From the NCBI GenBank assembly GCA_009664345.1, contig CP043547.1:1860001-1924000 (forward strand): a DNA stretch of 64,000 nt, read 5' to 3'. Positions 46,619-57,467 of this stretch are shown one piece after another (the first letter of the stretch is position 1; each line of letters starts with the position of its first letter). Made by a program: the position numbers and the translations under genes. The stretch is from Planctomycetales bacterium 10988. Its GTDB lineage: Bacteria; Planctomycetota; Planctomycetia; Pirellulales; Pb10988. The notes below the pieces were generated by a model. That model saw nothing but the letters and a program-made list of their open reading frames with translations. It was not told the origin of the DNA and ran no database searches.

Positions 46619-49237
46619 TTAGTTGGTTCGCGTTGCGACTCCGGGTGGGGTGGTCGGAACTTGAGCAGCGTATTCCGGCAAGTTGATAATTTGCTTTTGA
46701 ATTTCCCCTTGCGAAGCACCTGAGAACATCATGTTGATATAAAGATCACGTTCCATCGCACTCGGCAGTCGCGAGAGATATTGACCGAACCAGCCATCGA
46801 CCAAAAGTCCGTATTTCTCATAGCTTCGAGTGAAGCCATAGACCACATTGGCCTTGGTCGTGACACCAGCGTTGAGAATCGAGGACCAGAAGGCTTCCCC
46901 AGTTGGATCGGATTCACGCTCAAGGAGTTTGCGATAAACATCGCGAACCCACAATTCGTTGGTCCCGCCGGCATTTAGGTAGAACTCTTGCGAAGCCACG
47001 ATCCCGACAATCACTTGATCCGGCGAACCGGTGGATTGCCACACCCCACGCCAGTAGCGGAGGGTACGTTCATCCGGCCCACGGCCAAGATAGGTGTAAT
47101 AGAATTCCTGAATTTTTGGATCAAGCAACTCTTGGCTCAAGAAGAAACCGGAGGCAAGATCACCCAATTGAATACGACCGGAAGACCATTGTGCGGTCCA
47201 GTAACGCCATCCATTCATATCCGGATCACGACTGAGAACCCGTTGATAAAGGTCACGAATCTGAATGGCTTCCTTCGTGATCAATTCCACAGTCACCGGA
47301 ACCGAGTTACTCCCGGTGTCGGTTGCGTAGTAGCTAAAGGTGTCATAACCCCAGAAGGTCGCGTTAGGGGTATAGGTAAAGGTTCCATCGCTATTAAGAA
47401 CAACGGATCCGAAATCGGGGGTGTCCGTTAAGACCGCTTGTAAGTTATCGCCATTCGCATCGGTATCATTGCTCAACACCGTATCGCTGGAGGCAGAGTT
47501 CCCTATCAAGTTGACCAAGAAAACATCCGGCACCGCAACCGGGGGAACATTGTTCGGAATGGACGATACCCCATCCCAAATCAAGTCGTAGGGATTTCCA
47601 TTGTTTCCAAAGAACACGCGGATATAGTAATCACCGGCAGTCGGGACTGTATAGTTGATGAATTCCGTGTCGGTTGTTCCAAGGCTACTTACGATGACGC
47701 TTCCATTCGCATCGTAAAGAGCGATGTCGATATCCCCAAAGGCATGGCTGAAGGTCGCAGTGATTTGAATTTGCAAGTTATTCGGAGTTACGCTGATGCG
47801 ATACCAATCGTTATCGTATTGAAGCCCAGGGCCTGCGATGTTGCTCAGGAAGGTATTTTCAAAGCCACGAAGATCATAGGCAGTCGCCAGCGTATCGTTC
47901 TCTTCGTAAGCATCATCAATCTGAGAGGAGGTCAACGTCACCGTGAAGGGATAGATATCCTGATCGGCTTCCGAACCCCCGAAGTCATACTCCGCGGTAT
48001 TGTTGTTAGGATCAATAATCCAACCGACGTAGTAAGTTCCATCCGGAATTGCCGCCGGAATCGTCGTATTCATGAAGGCTCGGGTGCTATCCAAGGCATC
48101 GACATTGACGGTCGTTGATCCAATAAAGAAATCCGAAGTCGTTACATTAGGATCAAGCGAAAGATAGTAAGCGATTTCAACACCGACGGCATCCGCGGTT
48201 CCGGTGTTATAAACTTGATTGGATACTTGGAAGTTATTCCCGGATTGCAGGAACGAAGTACTAATTGTCGAGGAGAAACTCGAAGTATTGTCGAACCACA
48301 ACCAGTTTAAATCATCAAAGTACCAATCGTAGTTCACCAAGTCAGGCAAGTCTGACGGCGGAACGACCACCCCGCTAAGATTATCGAAGAACACATCAAA
48401 TTGAGCATCGAGCCGGGTCCAGTAAGAATCCGCACCTGTTCCGCCGGAGAGCGCGGCGACCAGCGTCAGGGTTCCGGCATCATCAATATAAAGAGGGGAA
48501 CCACTTTCCCCTTCATAGGTCACAACGAACCCGTTCTGATTGCCATCCCGAGTGAAAACAAATTCCGGAGTCCCAGGATTGGACTGCAAGGCGGTCCCGG
48601 TATGGGTATATTGAACAGTTCCGTCAAAATTTCCCTCAGCCGGGTAACCGTTGAAGGAAATCGGTTCCATAGGATTGTTCTGGAAGTAATCCGGAGGAAG
48701 GGGATCGTCATAGAAGAAATTCCCCGTGATGTTCCCTACCGGTCGATCCAAAGAGATAATCCCCAGGTCAAAGGGGACTGTGTTCAAGAAGGGTTCATTA
48801 CCCGGCAACGCCGCATATTCAGGTTGCACGGCGAGGCTTTCCGCTTGGAAGAATCCAAATGGTGCGCGGCTTTCCCCATCCCGATTCATCAATCCGTTAA
48901 ATCCGGGCAAGACGTAAGCCTCGTCGGCGTATCCCCCTAAGTTTGCATCAAAGATGCTGTGGGCAGAAGTCAATACTTGATAGTTGTTGATAAAGGCACC
49001 GGAGCTGACAAACCAGGCACTGTCCCAGCGACTGAAGACCTTCACGGTTTGACTTGCAGGGGTCATGGGCGTGGCCGTATCCATGACGATCGTGCCATCC
49101 GCGAGCATGCAACGCTCTTCCAACGATTCGATGTTCAGGGTCATCTCCTCACGTCCCCATCCCGAGCGTTCACCTTGACGGGATTGGGAGGAATTCTGAG
49201 AGAGCCAATTTTGAATGCGTTTACCTAATAGCCCCAT
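46619..49237 (-). CDS. Large secreted protein: LEPR-XLL-like motif, trypsin-like domain, CARDB/PPC-type modules, DUF4214 repeats
   Basis: 872 aa. LEERCML (39-45) resembles the planctomycete LEPR-XLL export motif. Residues 60-280 form a trypsin-like domain with a complete triad: His in TSAHS (93), Asp in FDLGII (157), Ser in GESGSP (245). Then come a CARDB-like module (about 290-435, ending NNNTAEYDFGGS), a pre-peptidase-C-like module (DDAYEENDTLATAYDL onward), a cadherin/Ig-like module with VLSNDTDANGDNL, and three or four DUF4214-type repeats (YQRVLSRDPDMNGWRYW, YTYLGRGPDERTLRYW, YRKLLERESDPTGEAFW). Likely cell-surface or secreted. Module borders are by eye. Confidence 0.88.
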   Translation of the reverse strand: MGLLGKRIQNWLSQNSSQSRQGERSGWGREEMTLNIESLEERCMLADGTIVMDTATPMTPASQTVKVFSRWDSAWFVSSGAFINNYQVLTSAHSIFDANLGGYADEAYVLPGFNGLMNRDGESRAPFGFFQAESLAVQPEYAALPGNEPFLNTVPFDLGIISLDRPVGNITGNFFYDDPLPPDYFQNNPMEPISFNGYPAEGNFDGTVQYTHTGTALQSNPGTPEFVFTRDGNQNGFVVTYEGESGSPLYIDDAGTLTLVAALSGGTGADSYWTRLDAQFDVFFDNLSGVVVPPSDLPDLVNYDWYFDDLNWLWFDNTSSFSSTISTSFLQSGNNFQVSNQVYNTGTADAVGVEIAYYLSLDPNVTTSDFFIGSTTVNVDALDSTRAFMNTTIPAAIPDGTYYVGWIIDPNNNTAEYDFGGSEADQDIYPFTVTLTSSQIDDAYEENDTLATAYDLRGFENTFLSNIAGPGLQYDNDWYRISVTPNNLQIQITATFSHAFGDIDIALYDANGSVIVSSLGTTDTEFINYTVPTAGDYYIRVFFGNNGNPYDLIWDGVSSIPNNVPPVAVPDVFLVNLIGNSASSDTVLSNDTDANGDNLQAVLTDTPDFGSVVLNSDGTFTYTPNATFWGYDTFSYYATDTGSNSVPVTVELITKEAIQIRDLYQRVLSRDPDMNGWRYWTAQWSSGRIQLGDLASGFFLSQELLDPKIQEFYYTYLGRGPDERTLRYWRGVWQSTGSPDQVIVGIVASQEFYLNAGGTNELWVRDVYRKLLERESDPTGEAFWSSILNAGVTTKANVVYGFTRSYEKYGLLVDGWFGQYLSRLPSAMERDLYINMMFSGASQGEIQKQIINLPEYAAQVPTTPPGVATRTN

Positions 49238-50178
49238 TTCATATTCGCCTTTTGTTCGTTGAGTTATGGGTGTCCGGGAACGGGAGGTTTATCTCGGGGG
49301 AGAATCGCGTTGTTTTTGAGTTCGTAGCCAATAGTTCCTTGAGAGTCACTTAATAAGTGTTTCTCCGCTTCTATTTTGTGAAAACCACTAACTCTTCAAA
49401 ACGCGTACCTTGTGTTTTTTCTACGATGAGAACGAGTAGGAAAGAGTAACGAATAAGCCATCATTTCCTACAAAGCAGCAAGCGGAGGCTCGCCGCATTT
49501 CCTACATTCACCGATTGCTGTGACATTTTCTTTGGATATTGGAGTTCAGCTTAGCAGGCAGGATCGCTGCTCTCGTCGTCTATTGAGAGAGTTGGTTCCC
49601 TTACATCTTCAATAGAAGACCCAAAACGAATAAGTCACCTTCTTTACCGAATTGCTAATCCTATTAAAGCACAAAGAAAATTCTTCGCAAGTTAATTTTG
49701 GTCTAACAGGAATACCTTGTTCCATTTATAGCTTTTCGGCATTTGAACGGGATGCAATCCACCTAGAAAACTGTCAAACTATTACCTGGTTCCTCGTCAG
49801 AAAGTTACCGACATTCTGAATCGAGGTCGGGAAAATAGTGTTTTCCTGATTGTTCTTATTCTTCAATGGGTTCTAAACCGTAGAAAGTCACTCTAGTGAA
49901 AGAGTAGATCATTACGTAGCAATCTCCAAAAAGTTTTCCTTTTTTACCTGAACTATTCGATCCGTATGATTATCTTCCTAAGCATCGCTCAGGGGGCTTT
50001 GAGAAATTGACAAAGCACATAGAATAAAGATCGGTTCAGAGAGTAGCTCGATCTAGTTATAATAAGATCGGGTGAAAATTGATTAGAAACTCTTACTCCT
50101 GAAATCAACCATTCAGGAAAGATCACTTCCTTAAACTTGGTAGTACCCGTTTGATCGTTTTTGTTAGTGAGGAAAAGT
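49238..50178. other. Long divergent intergenic region
   Basis: About 940 A+T-rich bases between the surface-protein gene and dus. No coding frame or known RNA was recognised. It holds a duplicated CATTTCCTACA flanking a G+C-rich patch (49476-49500) that shares 12 identical bases (CAGCAAGCGGAG) with the terminator at 33306. Confidence 0.4.
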
Positions 50179-51306
50179 GTGACGAATTCGGATTTTTGGC
50201 AACTTCCCCAATTACGCTTGGGCGATCTTGAGCTTGATTTCCCAGTTGTCCAAGCGGCCTTGAGTGGCTATAGCGATGGCCCGATGCGTTTGCTGGCTCG
50301 TCGGCTCGGGGCCTCCTATGCTTTATGCGAAGTCATGCTTGATCAAATGGTCCTGACCTGTGGGAAGAAAACCAGACGGATGATGCAGGTTAGCGACGAG
50401 GAACAACCTGTCGGCGGGCAACTCATGGGGAGTAAGCCAGAAGATTTTGGCCCCGCCGCGATGCGACTTGTCGAGGCAGGTTTTCGGGTGATTGACATTA
50501 ACTTTGGCTGCCCCGTCAAGAAAGTTCTCGGCCGTTGTCGAGGAGGTTATCTGCTGAGTCAGCCGGAAATTGCCTTGGAGATCGTCAGTCGGGTTCGCGA
50601 TGCGGTCCCCGCGGAGCTTCCCGTCACGGTCAAGATGCGAAAAGGAATGGATGACACCAACGAGAGCAAAGAGAAATTCTTTACGATTCTCGATGGGGCC
50701 TTCGCTCGCGGAGTCGCCGCGGTGACCGTGCATGGGCGTTCGGTCCAGCAGCGGTATATTGGCCCGAGTAATTGGAATTTCTTGAAAGAAGTCAAGGAGT
50801 TCCTGGGGGAGCGGACTTTGCTTGGAAGTGGGGATCTCTTTTCAGCCGAAGATTGCCTTCGCATGATGCAAGAAACCGGCGTCGATGGCGTAACCGTGGC
50901 ACGCGGAGCGATTGGAAATCCCTGGATTTTCCGCGAAGCCAGGGCGTTAGCTGCCGGGAAGCCGCTTCCCGCGCCTCCTACAGTCTACGAACAACGCGAA
51001 GTCATCTCGGAACATTATCGCCTTGCCGACGAATATTATGGGGAAGATCGCGGCAATCGTATCATGCGGAAGTTCGGCATCAAATACGCCCAGCTTCACC
51101 CCGATCCGATCGCTGTGCGGGATGCCTTTGTTCGCATTCGGCATCCTGGTTCTTGGCAAAAGGTCATCGAGCAGTGGTATTCCGAGGATCGTCCTGGATT
51201 ACGCCCCAGTCCACCGACCGATTTGGGTTGTGGTGTCAACGCTACCAAGAAGGGGAAGCAGGACAACAAAAACCTTTCGACAGCCGGAGCTTGCTCGGAG
51301 GAATAG
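50179..51306 (+). CDS. dus: tRNA-dihydrouridine synthase
   Basis: FMN enzyme reducing uridines in tRNA D-loops. 375 aa. Landmarks: VVQAALSGYSDGPMR at the N-terminus, CEVMLDQM, VGGQLMGSKPEDFGPAA, the catalytic-cysteine segment INFGCPVKKV, TVKMRKGMD, TVHGRSVQQRYIGPSNW, GSGDLFSAEDCLRMM and VARGAIGNPWIF. GTG 50179 has GAGGAAAA 50169-50176 just upstream; the frame extends back to a TTG at 50161. The subfamily (DusA/B/C) cannot be settled; the sequence is closest to DusB in the motifs. Confidence 0.95.
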   Translation: MTNSDFWQLPQLRLGDLELDFPVVQAALSGYSDGPMRLLARRLGASYALCEVMLDQMVLTCGKKTRRMMQVSDEEQPVGGQLMGSKPEDFGPAAMRLVEAGFRVIDINFGCPVKKVLGRCRGGYLLSQPEIALEIVSRVRDAVPAELPVTVKMRKGMDDTNESKEKFFTILDGAFARGVAAVTVHGRSVQQRYIGPSNWNFLKEVKEFLGERTLLGSGDLFSAEDCLRMMQETGVDGVTVARGAIGNPWIFREARALAAGKPLPAPPTVYEQREVISEHYRLADEYYGEDRGNRIMRKFGIKYAQLHPDPIAVRDAFVRIRHPGSWQKVIEQWYSEDRPGLRPSPPTDLGCGVNATKKGKQDNKNLSTAGACSEE

Positions 51307-51359
51307 ATCCGCTCTAAAGAAGAGAACTTCTGACTTCTACTAGCAAACGGCTTTTCGGA

Positions 51360-52943
51360 TTACCCTACCGAGTTCGCCGGCAGAGCGGGCAAAGCGGCGG
51401 AACCGCGGTCCCCACGTGGTTGGAACGGAATGGCAAAGTAAAAGGTGCTCCCTTCGCCTTCGACACTTTCAACCCAAATTTTCCCGCCATGCCGAGCAAC
51501 GATCTTTCGACAAACCGCCAGACCGATTCCCGTGCCGTTATATTCATCGATCGTGTGCAAGCGGCGGAAGATCTGAAAAATCTGCTCTTGATGACTTGGA
51601 GCGATTCCGATTCCGTTATCCTTCACGGAAAAGACCCAATAGTTTTTCCAAAGGTTGTTTTCCAGGGTGCATTCGATCTTAATAACAGGAGGCACCTCTT
51701 GGCGAAACTTCAGGGCATTTCCGATCAGATTTTGGAAGAGCTGTGTGAGCTGATTGACATCCGCCAAGACAGTCGGGAGCTTGGGAGCATGGATGGTTGC
51801 ATTCGACTCCAAGATTGCTTTCCCTAAATTGTGAACAGCCTGCTTTAGCGCCAAGTTGGCATCCGTCGGCACAAAGGGACGTGCCCGGCCTTCCACACGC
51901 GAATATTCCAACAGGTCCTCAATCAGATTTCGCATCCGTTCAGCACCATCTACAATGAAGCGAATCCAACGATCGGCGCGTTCATCAAGGTGCCCTTCGT
52001 AGCGATTTTGCAGCAAAGAACAAAAGCTGGAAATCGTTCGCAACGGCTCTTGCAGATCATGCGAAGCGACATAGGCAAACTGTTGTAAATCCTGATTACT
52101 TCGTTCCAAATCGGAATTTGATTGCAATAGTTCTGCGGTCCGCTCTTGCATGCGGTCTTCGAGGTTCGCCTTCATTTCTTCAAGCAACTTCTCGTGATGC
52201 TTCCGTTCGGTGATATCATGCAAGGAGAGAAGTAAAACCGGTTTCTCTTCAAATCGTTGATGGGTTAACGAAATTTCTACTTCAAGCAGGGTTCCATCAA
52301 AGCGTTTGATCACCCAATCAAAGTGGTGGGCATCCCGTTCACGGCCTAGCTCAAGCTCTTTCTTCCACCGTTCGATCGAGCGTTCTCCGTTATACTGGAG
52401 CGTAGGAAAAAACTCGGTGATATCTCTCAACAGAATGCTTGCTTGATTCGGACAACGAAGCAACTTGACAGTGGCTTGATTACATAAAAGGATTCCATCT
52501 TCACTGCATAGCAAGAGGGCATCGCAAGCATGTTCAACTAAAGTGTGATAACGCATGTCCGCCAGCAAAAAGTTGGAGACATCCCGCGCTAAACAGAGAT
52601 AACAAACACTCCCGTCCCGAACAAATTTTACAAGACGTGCATTAATCTTTACTTGGCTCGAACTATCCCGCTGAAGCCAAGTATTGAGAATCAACGGCAC
52701 GCTTACCGGAACGGATTGAAATTCCTTATGAAGCCGATCCGCAGTCAGTTCTGGAAAGAAATTGGAAAATGATTGGCCAGCCAATTCTTGATTCGGCACA
52801 CCCAAAGTCGAGCTGGCAAAGCCATTGGCTTCTTGAATGTGACCTTCTCCATCCAATTTGAAGTAAAGTTCACCAGCATGGTCAATGAGTGCGATGAGCC
52901 CCTCAAAAGAAATTTCACAATCTGAAGAGATTGGAGGAACCAT
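51360..52943 (-). CDS. Soluble PAS-domain sensor histidine kinase
   Basis: 527 aa with no membrane segment. Two PAS domains (about 14-120 and 132-250, the second ending LLLSLHDITERK) are followed by a coiled linker, a HisKA domain with the phospho-acceptor in YVASHDLQEPLR (His 295), and an HATPase_c domain with N (NLIGNALKF), G1 (VKDNGIGIA) and G2 (GTGIGLAVCRKI) boxes. No response-regulator gene is adjacent, so the partner is unknown. It is cytoplasmic and probably senses an internal signal. Confidence 0.93.
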   Translation of the reverse strand: MVPPISSDCEISFEGLIALIDHAGELYFKLDGEGHIQEANGFASSTLGVPNQELAGQSFSNFFPELTADRLHKEFQSVPVSVPLILNTWLQRDSSSQVKINARLVKFVRDGSVCYLCLARDVSNFLLADMRYHTLVEHACDALLLCSEDGILLCNQATVKLLRCPNQASILLRDITEFFPTLQYNGERSIERWKKELELGRERDAHHFDWVIKRFDGTLLEVEISLTHQRFEEKPVLLLSLHDITERKHHEKLLEEMKANLEDRMQERTAELLQSNSDLERSNQDLQQFAYVASHDLQEPLRTISSFCSLLQNRYEGHLDERADRWIRFIVDGAERMRNLIEDLLEYSRVEGRARPFVPTDANLALKQAVHNLGKAILESNATIHAPKLPTVLADVNQLTQLFQNLIGNALKFRQEVPPVIKIECTLENNLWKNYWVFSVKDNGIGIAPSHQEQIFQIFRRLHTIDEYNGTGIGLAVCRKIVARHGGKIWVESVEGEGSTFYFAIPFQPRGDRGSAALPALPANSVG

Positions 52944-53255
52944 CAGACGTTCCTTTCAGAGTAAATCGAACTGGCTGCCACTCGATGAAGACAAGAAATT
53001 GCGAGTAGACACGCCTCGTTTGCTCCGCGAAAATTGAAAACAGAGAAAAGAAATAAACTTGGTAGCAAAAAATACCTTTTGAATATAACCCCTCAGGCTG
53101 CACATTCAAGGAAAAAACCCCCTCTATTTGAAAAAAAAGGGGAATTTTCTTCATTCGATCCGCTAAGCCGTAGACCGAACAAAAAGGATTTAAAAAATTA
53201 CCATTAAAGGAATTCTATCAGGAAGTGTTGGAAAAAGCGAAAAGAAATGCCATTT
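52944..53255. other. Intergenic region between histidine kinase and rph
   Basis: About 310 A+T-rich bases. Contains the probable rph-side terminator and should contain the kinase promoter. No gene seen. Confidence 0.4.
53112..53142 (-). terminator. Probable terminator after rph
   Basis: On the minus strand CCCCT (53142-53138) pairs with AGGGG (53123-53119), then GTTTTTTCC. The stem is short, but the run of six T is good. It lies about 115 bases past the rph stop. Confidence 0.5.
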
Positions 53256-53987
53256 TTATTTCCCAGGCCACAGTTCGCCCAAGCTCTCTTTTTGAATTTC
53301 CGTCAGTTTTAGCGTCCCAACTTTTGCCAAGGAGAGCATCGCTTGCAGTTGTTCTTCCGAAAAGACATCCTCTTCGCCGGTTCCTTGGATTTCCACAAAC
53401 TGGCCTTTGCCGGTCATGACGACATTCAAATCGACCTCGGCGGCGTAGTCTTCAGGATAATCCAAGTCTAATAACGCACGACCTTCGATAATTCCACAAC
53501 TTACTGCGGCAATACTGTGGCGAAAGGGATTGGTCTTCGGCTTTTGATCTTCTGGCAATGACGCAATCGCATCGACTAAAGCCACAAAGCCGCCGGTGAT
53601 ACTTGCCGTTCGTGTTCCGCCATCGGCTTCCAAGACATCACAATCAACCGTGATCATCTGCGGCCCCAAGGCTTCCATATCAACGGCCGCTCGCAGACTT
53701 CGCCCGATGAGACGTTGAATCTCACTAGTCCGTCCATCCAACTTTCCGGAGCGTTCCCGGCGTTTTCGAGGAGAAGTACTGCCGGGCATCATATTATATT
53801 CGGCGGTAATCCAGCCGCGTCCCGCTTCGGGCTTCATCCAAGGAGGCAAATCTTTGGCAATGCTTGCGGTACAAAGGACGGTTGTCTTTCCCGAGCGAAT
53901 CAAAACACTCCCCGGCGAAGGGCGGGTAAACCCTCGTTCGATTGAAATTTCACGTAACGCATCGACCGCACGGCCATCATGTCGCAT
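53256..53987 (-). CDS. rph: Ribonuclease PH
   Basis: Phosphorolytic 3'-5' exoribonuclease that trims tRNA 3' ends. 243 aa. [69 protein letters not shown] and [20 protein letters not shown] are characteristic, with phosphate-binding Arg and Thr-Arg residues. AAGGAAAC lies before ATG 53987. It follows argF by 61 bases on the same strand. Confidence 0.96.
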   Translation of the reverse strand: MRHDGRAVDALREISIERGFTRPSPGSVLIRSGKTTVLCTASIAKDLPPWMKPEAGRGWITAEYNMMPGSTSPRKRRERSGKLDGRTSEIQRLIGRSLRAAVDMEALGPQMITVDCDVLEADGGTRTASITGGFVALVDAIASLPEDQKPKTNPFRHSIAAVSCGIIEGRALLDLDYPEDYAAEVDLNVVMTGKGQFVEIQGTGEEDVFSEEQLQAMLSLAKVGTLKLTEIQKESLGELWPGK

Positions 53988-54048
53988 ATTGTTTCCTTGA
54001 CTCGATTCGAGCCGCTTGGTCTCTATTTAATTCTATTGGTTGGCTTGC

Positions 54049-54966
54049 TTATAAAGATTGTGAACCGAGCAACCAAGCGAGCAGCCCCTTTTGAGCATGC
54101 ATTCGGTTGGCAGCTTGTTCGACAATGATGCTTTGCGGTCCGTCGATTACCTCGGCGGTGACTTCTTCGCCACGATGAGCAGGCAAGCAGTGCATAAAGC
54201 AAGCATCCTCCGGGGCTAACTTCATCAAGTCGGCATTCACTTGATAATCGGCCAAGTCCTGATGCCGCTGTTGCTTCTCTTCTTCCTGCCCCATGCTCGT
54301 CCACACATCGGTATAAATGGCAATCGCATCTTTGACCCCATCTTCTGCCGAGTCGGTCACTTCCGGGGTCTCTCCCGTCTGATCCTCAACGAACTTCACA
54401 AACTCCGGTTCGAATTGATATTTCTCCGGGGCACATAGAACGAACTTCATCCCCACCATTCCGCAACCCAGGGCCAGGCTTCGGGCGACGTTATTTCCAT
54501 CGCCTACATAGGCCAAAGTGAGACCCTTCAAGCGACCATAGCGTTCTCGCAACGAAAACAAGTCGGCAATCGCTTGGCAAGGATGCGTATAGGCACTCAA
54601 ACCATTGATCACACTGCAAGAACTGAACTGGGCCAACTCGGTCAACGTGTCATGCGAGAACGTCCGGGCGACGACGCAATCGACGTATTGGCTCAAAACC
54701 CGGGAAAAATCTTCCATACTTTCACGTTTGCCAAAGCCGGATTCTTGCCCTAAGAAGATCACACGCCCGCCGAGGTGACTCATCGCACTTTCAAAACTCA
54801 CGCGAGTCCGGAGGGAAGGCTTTTCAAAGAGCAAAGCCAAGACACGCCCCGGCAACAACGGCTCACGCAAGCCATTTTGAAACTTCGTCTTCAAATCTTC
54901 GGAGATCGCAAAAATATGTTCTAATTCGGCTGGCCGCAAATCGGCCAACGTGAGCACATGTCGCAT
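54049..54966 (-). CDS. argF: Ornithine carbamoyltransferase
   Basis: Makes citrulline from ornithine and carbamoyl phosphate. 305 aa from ATG 54966 (MRHVLTLADLRP). The carbamoyl-phosphate loop is FEKPSLRTRVSFESA, SLRTR replacing STRTR as in many family members. HPCQAIADLFSL, YVGDGNNVARSL and FMHCLPAHRGEEV are the other signatures. The frame extends to 55065 without similarity. Lies between argD and rph. Confidence 0.95.
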   Translation of the reverse strand: MRHVLTLADLRPAELEHIFAISEDLKTKFQNGLREPLLPGRVLALLFEKPSLRTRVSFESAMSHLGGRVIFLGQESGFGKRESMEDFSRVLSQYVDCVVARTFSHDTLTELAQFSSCSVINGLSAYTHPCQAIADLFSLRERYGRLKGLTLAYVGDGNNVARSLALGCGMVGMKFVLCAPEKYQFEPEFVKFVEDQTGETPEVTDSAEDGVKDAIAIYTDVWTSMGQEEEKQQRHQDLADYQVNADLMKLAPEDACFMHCLPAHRGEEVTAEVIDGPQSIIVEQAANRMHAQKGLLAWLLGSQSL

Positions 54967-55080
54967 GGAAGTAAGCTCCGACTCAGCGGGCAACACCGAG
55001 AAATCGCCTCCAAGGCGGTTCTCGATAACGGAATGAATGAAAATACCTGTGTCCTGCACAAGCACGCAATGGAAAAATCA

Positions 55081-56289
55081 TCAGCGGGAGGAAGGGGGAT
55101 TCTTCAAGACATCCCCAAGCAGAGTCAAACCCTCTTCCGCTTGTTCGATGGAAAGATTCATGGCAGGCAGCAGCCGCAAGACATTGCCTTGGGTGCAGTT
55201 GATCAACAGCCCTTTTTCCAAGCAAGCCTGGACAAAAGGTGCCCCTTCGACCGTCAGTTCGAGACCGACCATCAGGCCCAGGACGCGGACTTCCGCAATC
55301 AGGGAGGATTCTTGTTGAAGCTGTTTCAAGAAGGTTTCGAAAGTCTTACTGAGTTCCTTCGCTTGCTGCAAAAGGTTCTCTTCCGCGATCGTTTCCAGAG
55401 TGGCAACCCCGGCCCGAGCGGCAATCGGATTTCCACCAAACGTCGCCGCGTGCATCCCCGGTCGCAAGCTCGGTGCGATTTCCGGCTTGGTCAGCATCGC
55501 TCCGCCCGCGATCCCGCCACAGAGGGATTTGGCCAAGGTCATTACATCCGGGATGACACCGAAATGCTGATAGGCAAACCATTCCCCGGTTCGCCCACAA
55601 CCGGTTTGCACTTCATCGAACATCAGTAGCAAATCGTTCTCATCACAGAGCGTTCGTAGCCCTTTGAGGAACTCTTGCGAAGGAATCCGCACGCCGCCTT
55701 CGCCTTGAATCGGTTCGACCAAGATCGCCGCGGTCTCTTCATCGATCAAATTCCCGACCGCTTCCAAGTCGCCATAAGGAGCATAAACAAACCCGGCGAC
55801 TAGCGGACCAAGCCCTTCATGATACTTCGGCTGAGCCGTTGCCGAGGTACTTCCCAGCGTTCGCCCATGGAAGCCCCCTTGGAAAGTGATGATCTTGTAG
55901 CGTTCCTTGGGCGTATGCAATCGGGCGAGTTTGATCGCGGATTCGTTCGCTTCCGTCCCGCTATTACAGAAGAACGCCTGACCGCCGAAGCTATGTTCGC
56001 TCAACAGCCGTGCCCATTCCCCTTGCGATTCCATATACCAAGTGTTCGGCACATGGATCAGTTGGGCGACTTGCTCTTGAACGGCTTGCACCACTTTGGG
56101 AGGGCAGTGTCCCAACAGATTGCATCCCCAGCCCGGAAAGAAATCCAAATACCGGCGGCCTTCCGCGTCCCACACAAAGGAACCTTCCCCGCGGACCAGG
56201 CTCACAGGAAATCGACCATAGTTGGGAATCACATACCGCTCAAAGACGGCTTGCACTTCTGCGGAATTCGGCACGGATTTGGTAGCCAC
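55081..56289 (-). CDS. argD: Acetylornithine aminotransferase
   Basis: PLP enzyme of arginine synthesis converting N-acetylglutamate semialdehyde to N-acetylornithine. 402 aa. [19 protein letters not shown] near the start, [44 protein letters not shown], and the PLP lysine in [13 protein letters not shown] 56289 has AAGGAG 9 bases upstream. Gene order argB, argD, argF, rph on the minus strand. Confidence 0.96.
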   Translation of the reverse strand: MATKSVPNSAEVQAVFERYVIPNYGRFPVSLVRGEGSFVWDAEGRRYLDFFPGWGCNLLGHCPPKVVQAVQEQVAQLIHVPNTWYMESQGEWARLLSEHSFGGQAFFCNSGTEANESAIKLARLHTPKERYKIITFQGGFHGRTLGSTSATAQPKYHEGLGPLVAGFVYAPYGDLEAVGNLIDEETAAILVEPIQGEGGVRIPSQEFLKGLRTLCDENDLLLMFDEVQTGCGRTGEWFAYQHFGVIPDVMTLAKSLCGGIAGGAMLTKPEIAPSLRPGMHAATFGGNPIAARAGVATLETIAEENLLQQAKELSKTFETFLKQLQQESSLIAEVRVLGLMVGLELTVEGAPFVQACLEKGLLINCTQGNVLRLLPAMNLSIEQAEEGLTLLGDVLKNPPSSR

Positions 56290-56410
56290 GCGTTCGGCTC
56301 CTTCTTTCGCCGGAGGAACTTTTAGAGTCGGGAGACAAGATCAAATGAAGATCACCGATTCCGGGTATTTTCATTCTCTCTATGCTGAGAACCTTGAACT
56401 CTAAGGGAAT

Positions 56411-56445
56411 AAAAAATCAAAAGCGAGCCTTCAAGAAAGCTCGCT
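56411..56445 (-). terminator. Probable terminator after argB
   Basis: AGCGAGC (56422-56428) pairs with GCTCGCT (56439-56445); on the minus strand TTTGATTTTTT follows. It lies between argB and argD, so argB may be a separate unit. Confidence 0.65.
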
Positions 56446-56531
56446 ACAAGTCTGGAAAGAATGAAGTTAGACAATCTGGCTGACTAAAAGGTTCAACGAT
56501 ACGTCAGAGAAAAACCTGAACCTTCGACTTG

Positions 56532-57467
56532 CTAATCAGAGACAATCTCCGTGCCTACCCCACTTTGTGTATAGATTTCAAGCAAGAGCGAGTGCTTTAA
56601 TCGCCCATCAATAATATGCGTCTTGCCAACTCCGCCATCAAGCGAATCCAAGCAAGCTTGCACTTTCGGAATCATGCCCGCGGCAATGACCCCTTCATCA
56701 ATTAGTTCGCGAACTTCTTTGGAAGAAAGCGAATGAATCAGCGATTCGGCATCCTCTTTCACGCGACGAACGCCGTTGACATCACTGAGGAAAACCAGCT
56801 TTTCGGCACCCATCGCTTGAGCCACCGCCGTCGCGGCGGTATCGGCATTCACATTCAATTTCTTGCCATCTTCGCCCATTGCCATCGAGGGAATCACCGG
56901 CACGAGTCCGGCATGACAAAGATTTCGCAAGGTCCGTTTATCGACTTTCGTAACCTGCCCAACTCGCCCGAGATCAACCGTTTCGCCCACTTGGTCAGTC
57001 AGCGTCAATTTCTCACCGAACAAGACATTCGTCGTGCGAAAGTTCAATGCCGCCGCCCGACCACCGAGTTCTTCAATAGTGTCAGTGATGTCATTATTGA
57101 TCGTTTCGGCAAGAACTTTTTCCACAATCTCCAAGGTAGCTTCATCGGTATAGCGGCGTCCTTGGACAAATTTCGGCTCAATGCCGGCATCATCCATCGC
57201 CCGACTGATGGCCGCCCCGCCGCCATGCACGATCACCGGCTGCATCCCCACGGTCTCCATAAAGACCACATCCAGCAGCAGATTTTCCAATGCCTCAGGC
57301 GTTTCCATCACGCTGCCACCGAGCTTGATCACGGTGACCTGATCGCGAAACTGTCGAATATATTGTAAGGCTTCGATGAGAACATCGGCCTTTTGTATTG
57401 CTTCTTCCAAGACGCCGCTCCTCAAAGGCAGCACGGACTGGAGGGTCTCCACCATTGTCTCATTCAC
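56532..57467 (-). CDS. argB: Acetylglutamate kinase
   Basis: Phosphorylates N-acetylglutamate, second step of arginine synthesis. 311 aa. [59 protein letters not shown] and [20 protein letters not shown] are family motifs. GTG 57467 has AAAGG 7 to 8 bases upstream; other in-frame starts are TTG 57482 and ATG 57455. The N-terminal helix typical of arginine-inhibited enzymes may be present ([19 protein letters not shown]). Confidence 0.96.
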   Translation of the reverse strand: MNETMVETLQSVLPLRSGVLEEAIQKADVLIEALQYIRQFRDQVTVIKLGGSVMETPEALENLLLDVVFMETVGMQPVIVHGGGAAISRAMDDAGIEPKFVQGRRYTDEATLEIVEKVLAETINNDITDTIEELGGRAAALNFRTTNVLFGEKLTLTDQVGETVDLGRVGQVTKVDKRTLRNLCHAGLVPVIPSMAMGEDGKKLNVNADTAATAVAQAMGAEKLVFLSDVNGVRRVKEDAESLIHSLSSKEVRELIDEGVIAAGMIPKVQACLDSLDGGVGKTHIIDGRLKHSLLLEIYTQSGVGTEIVSD

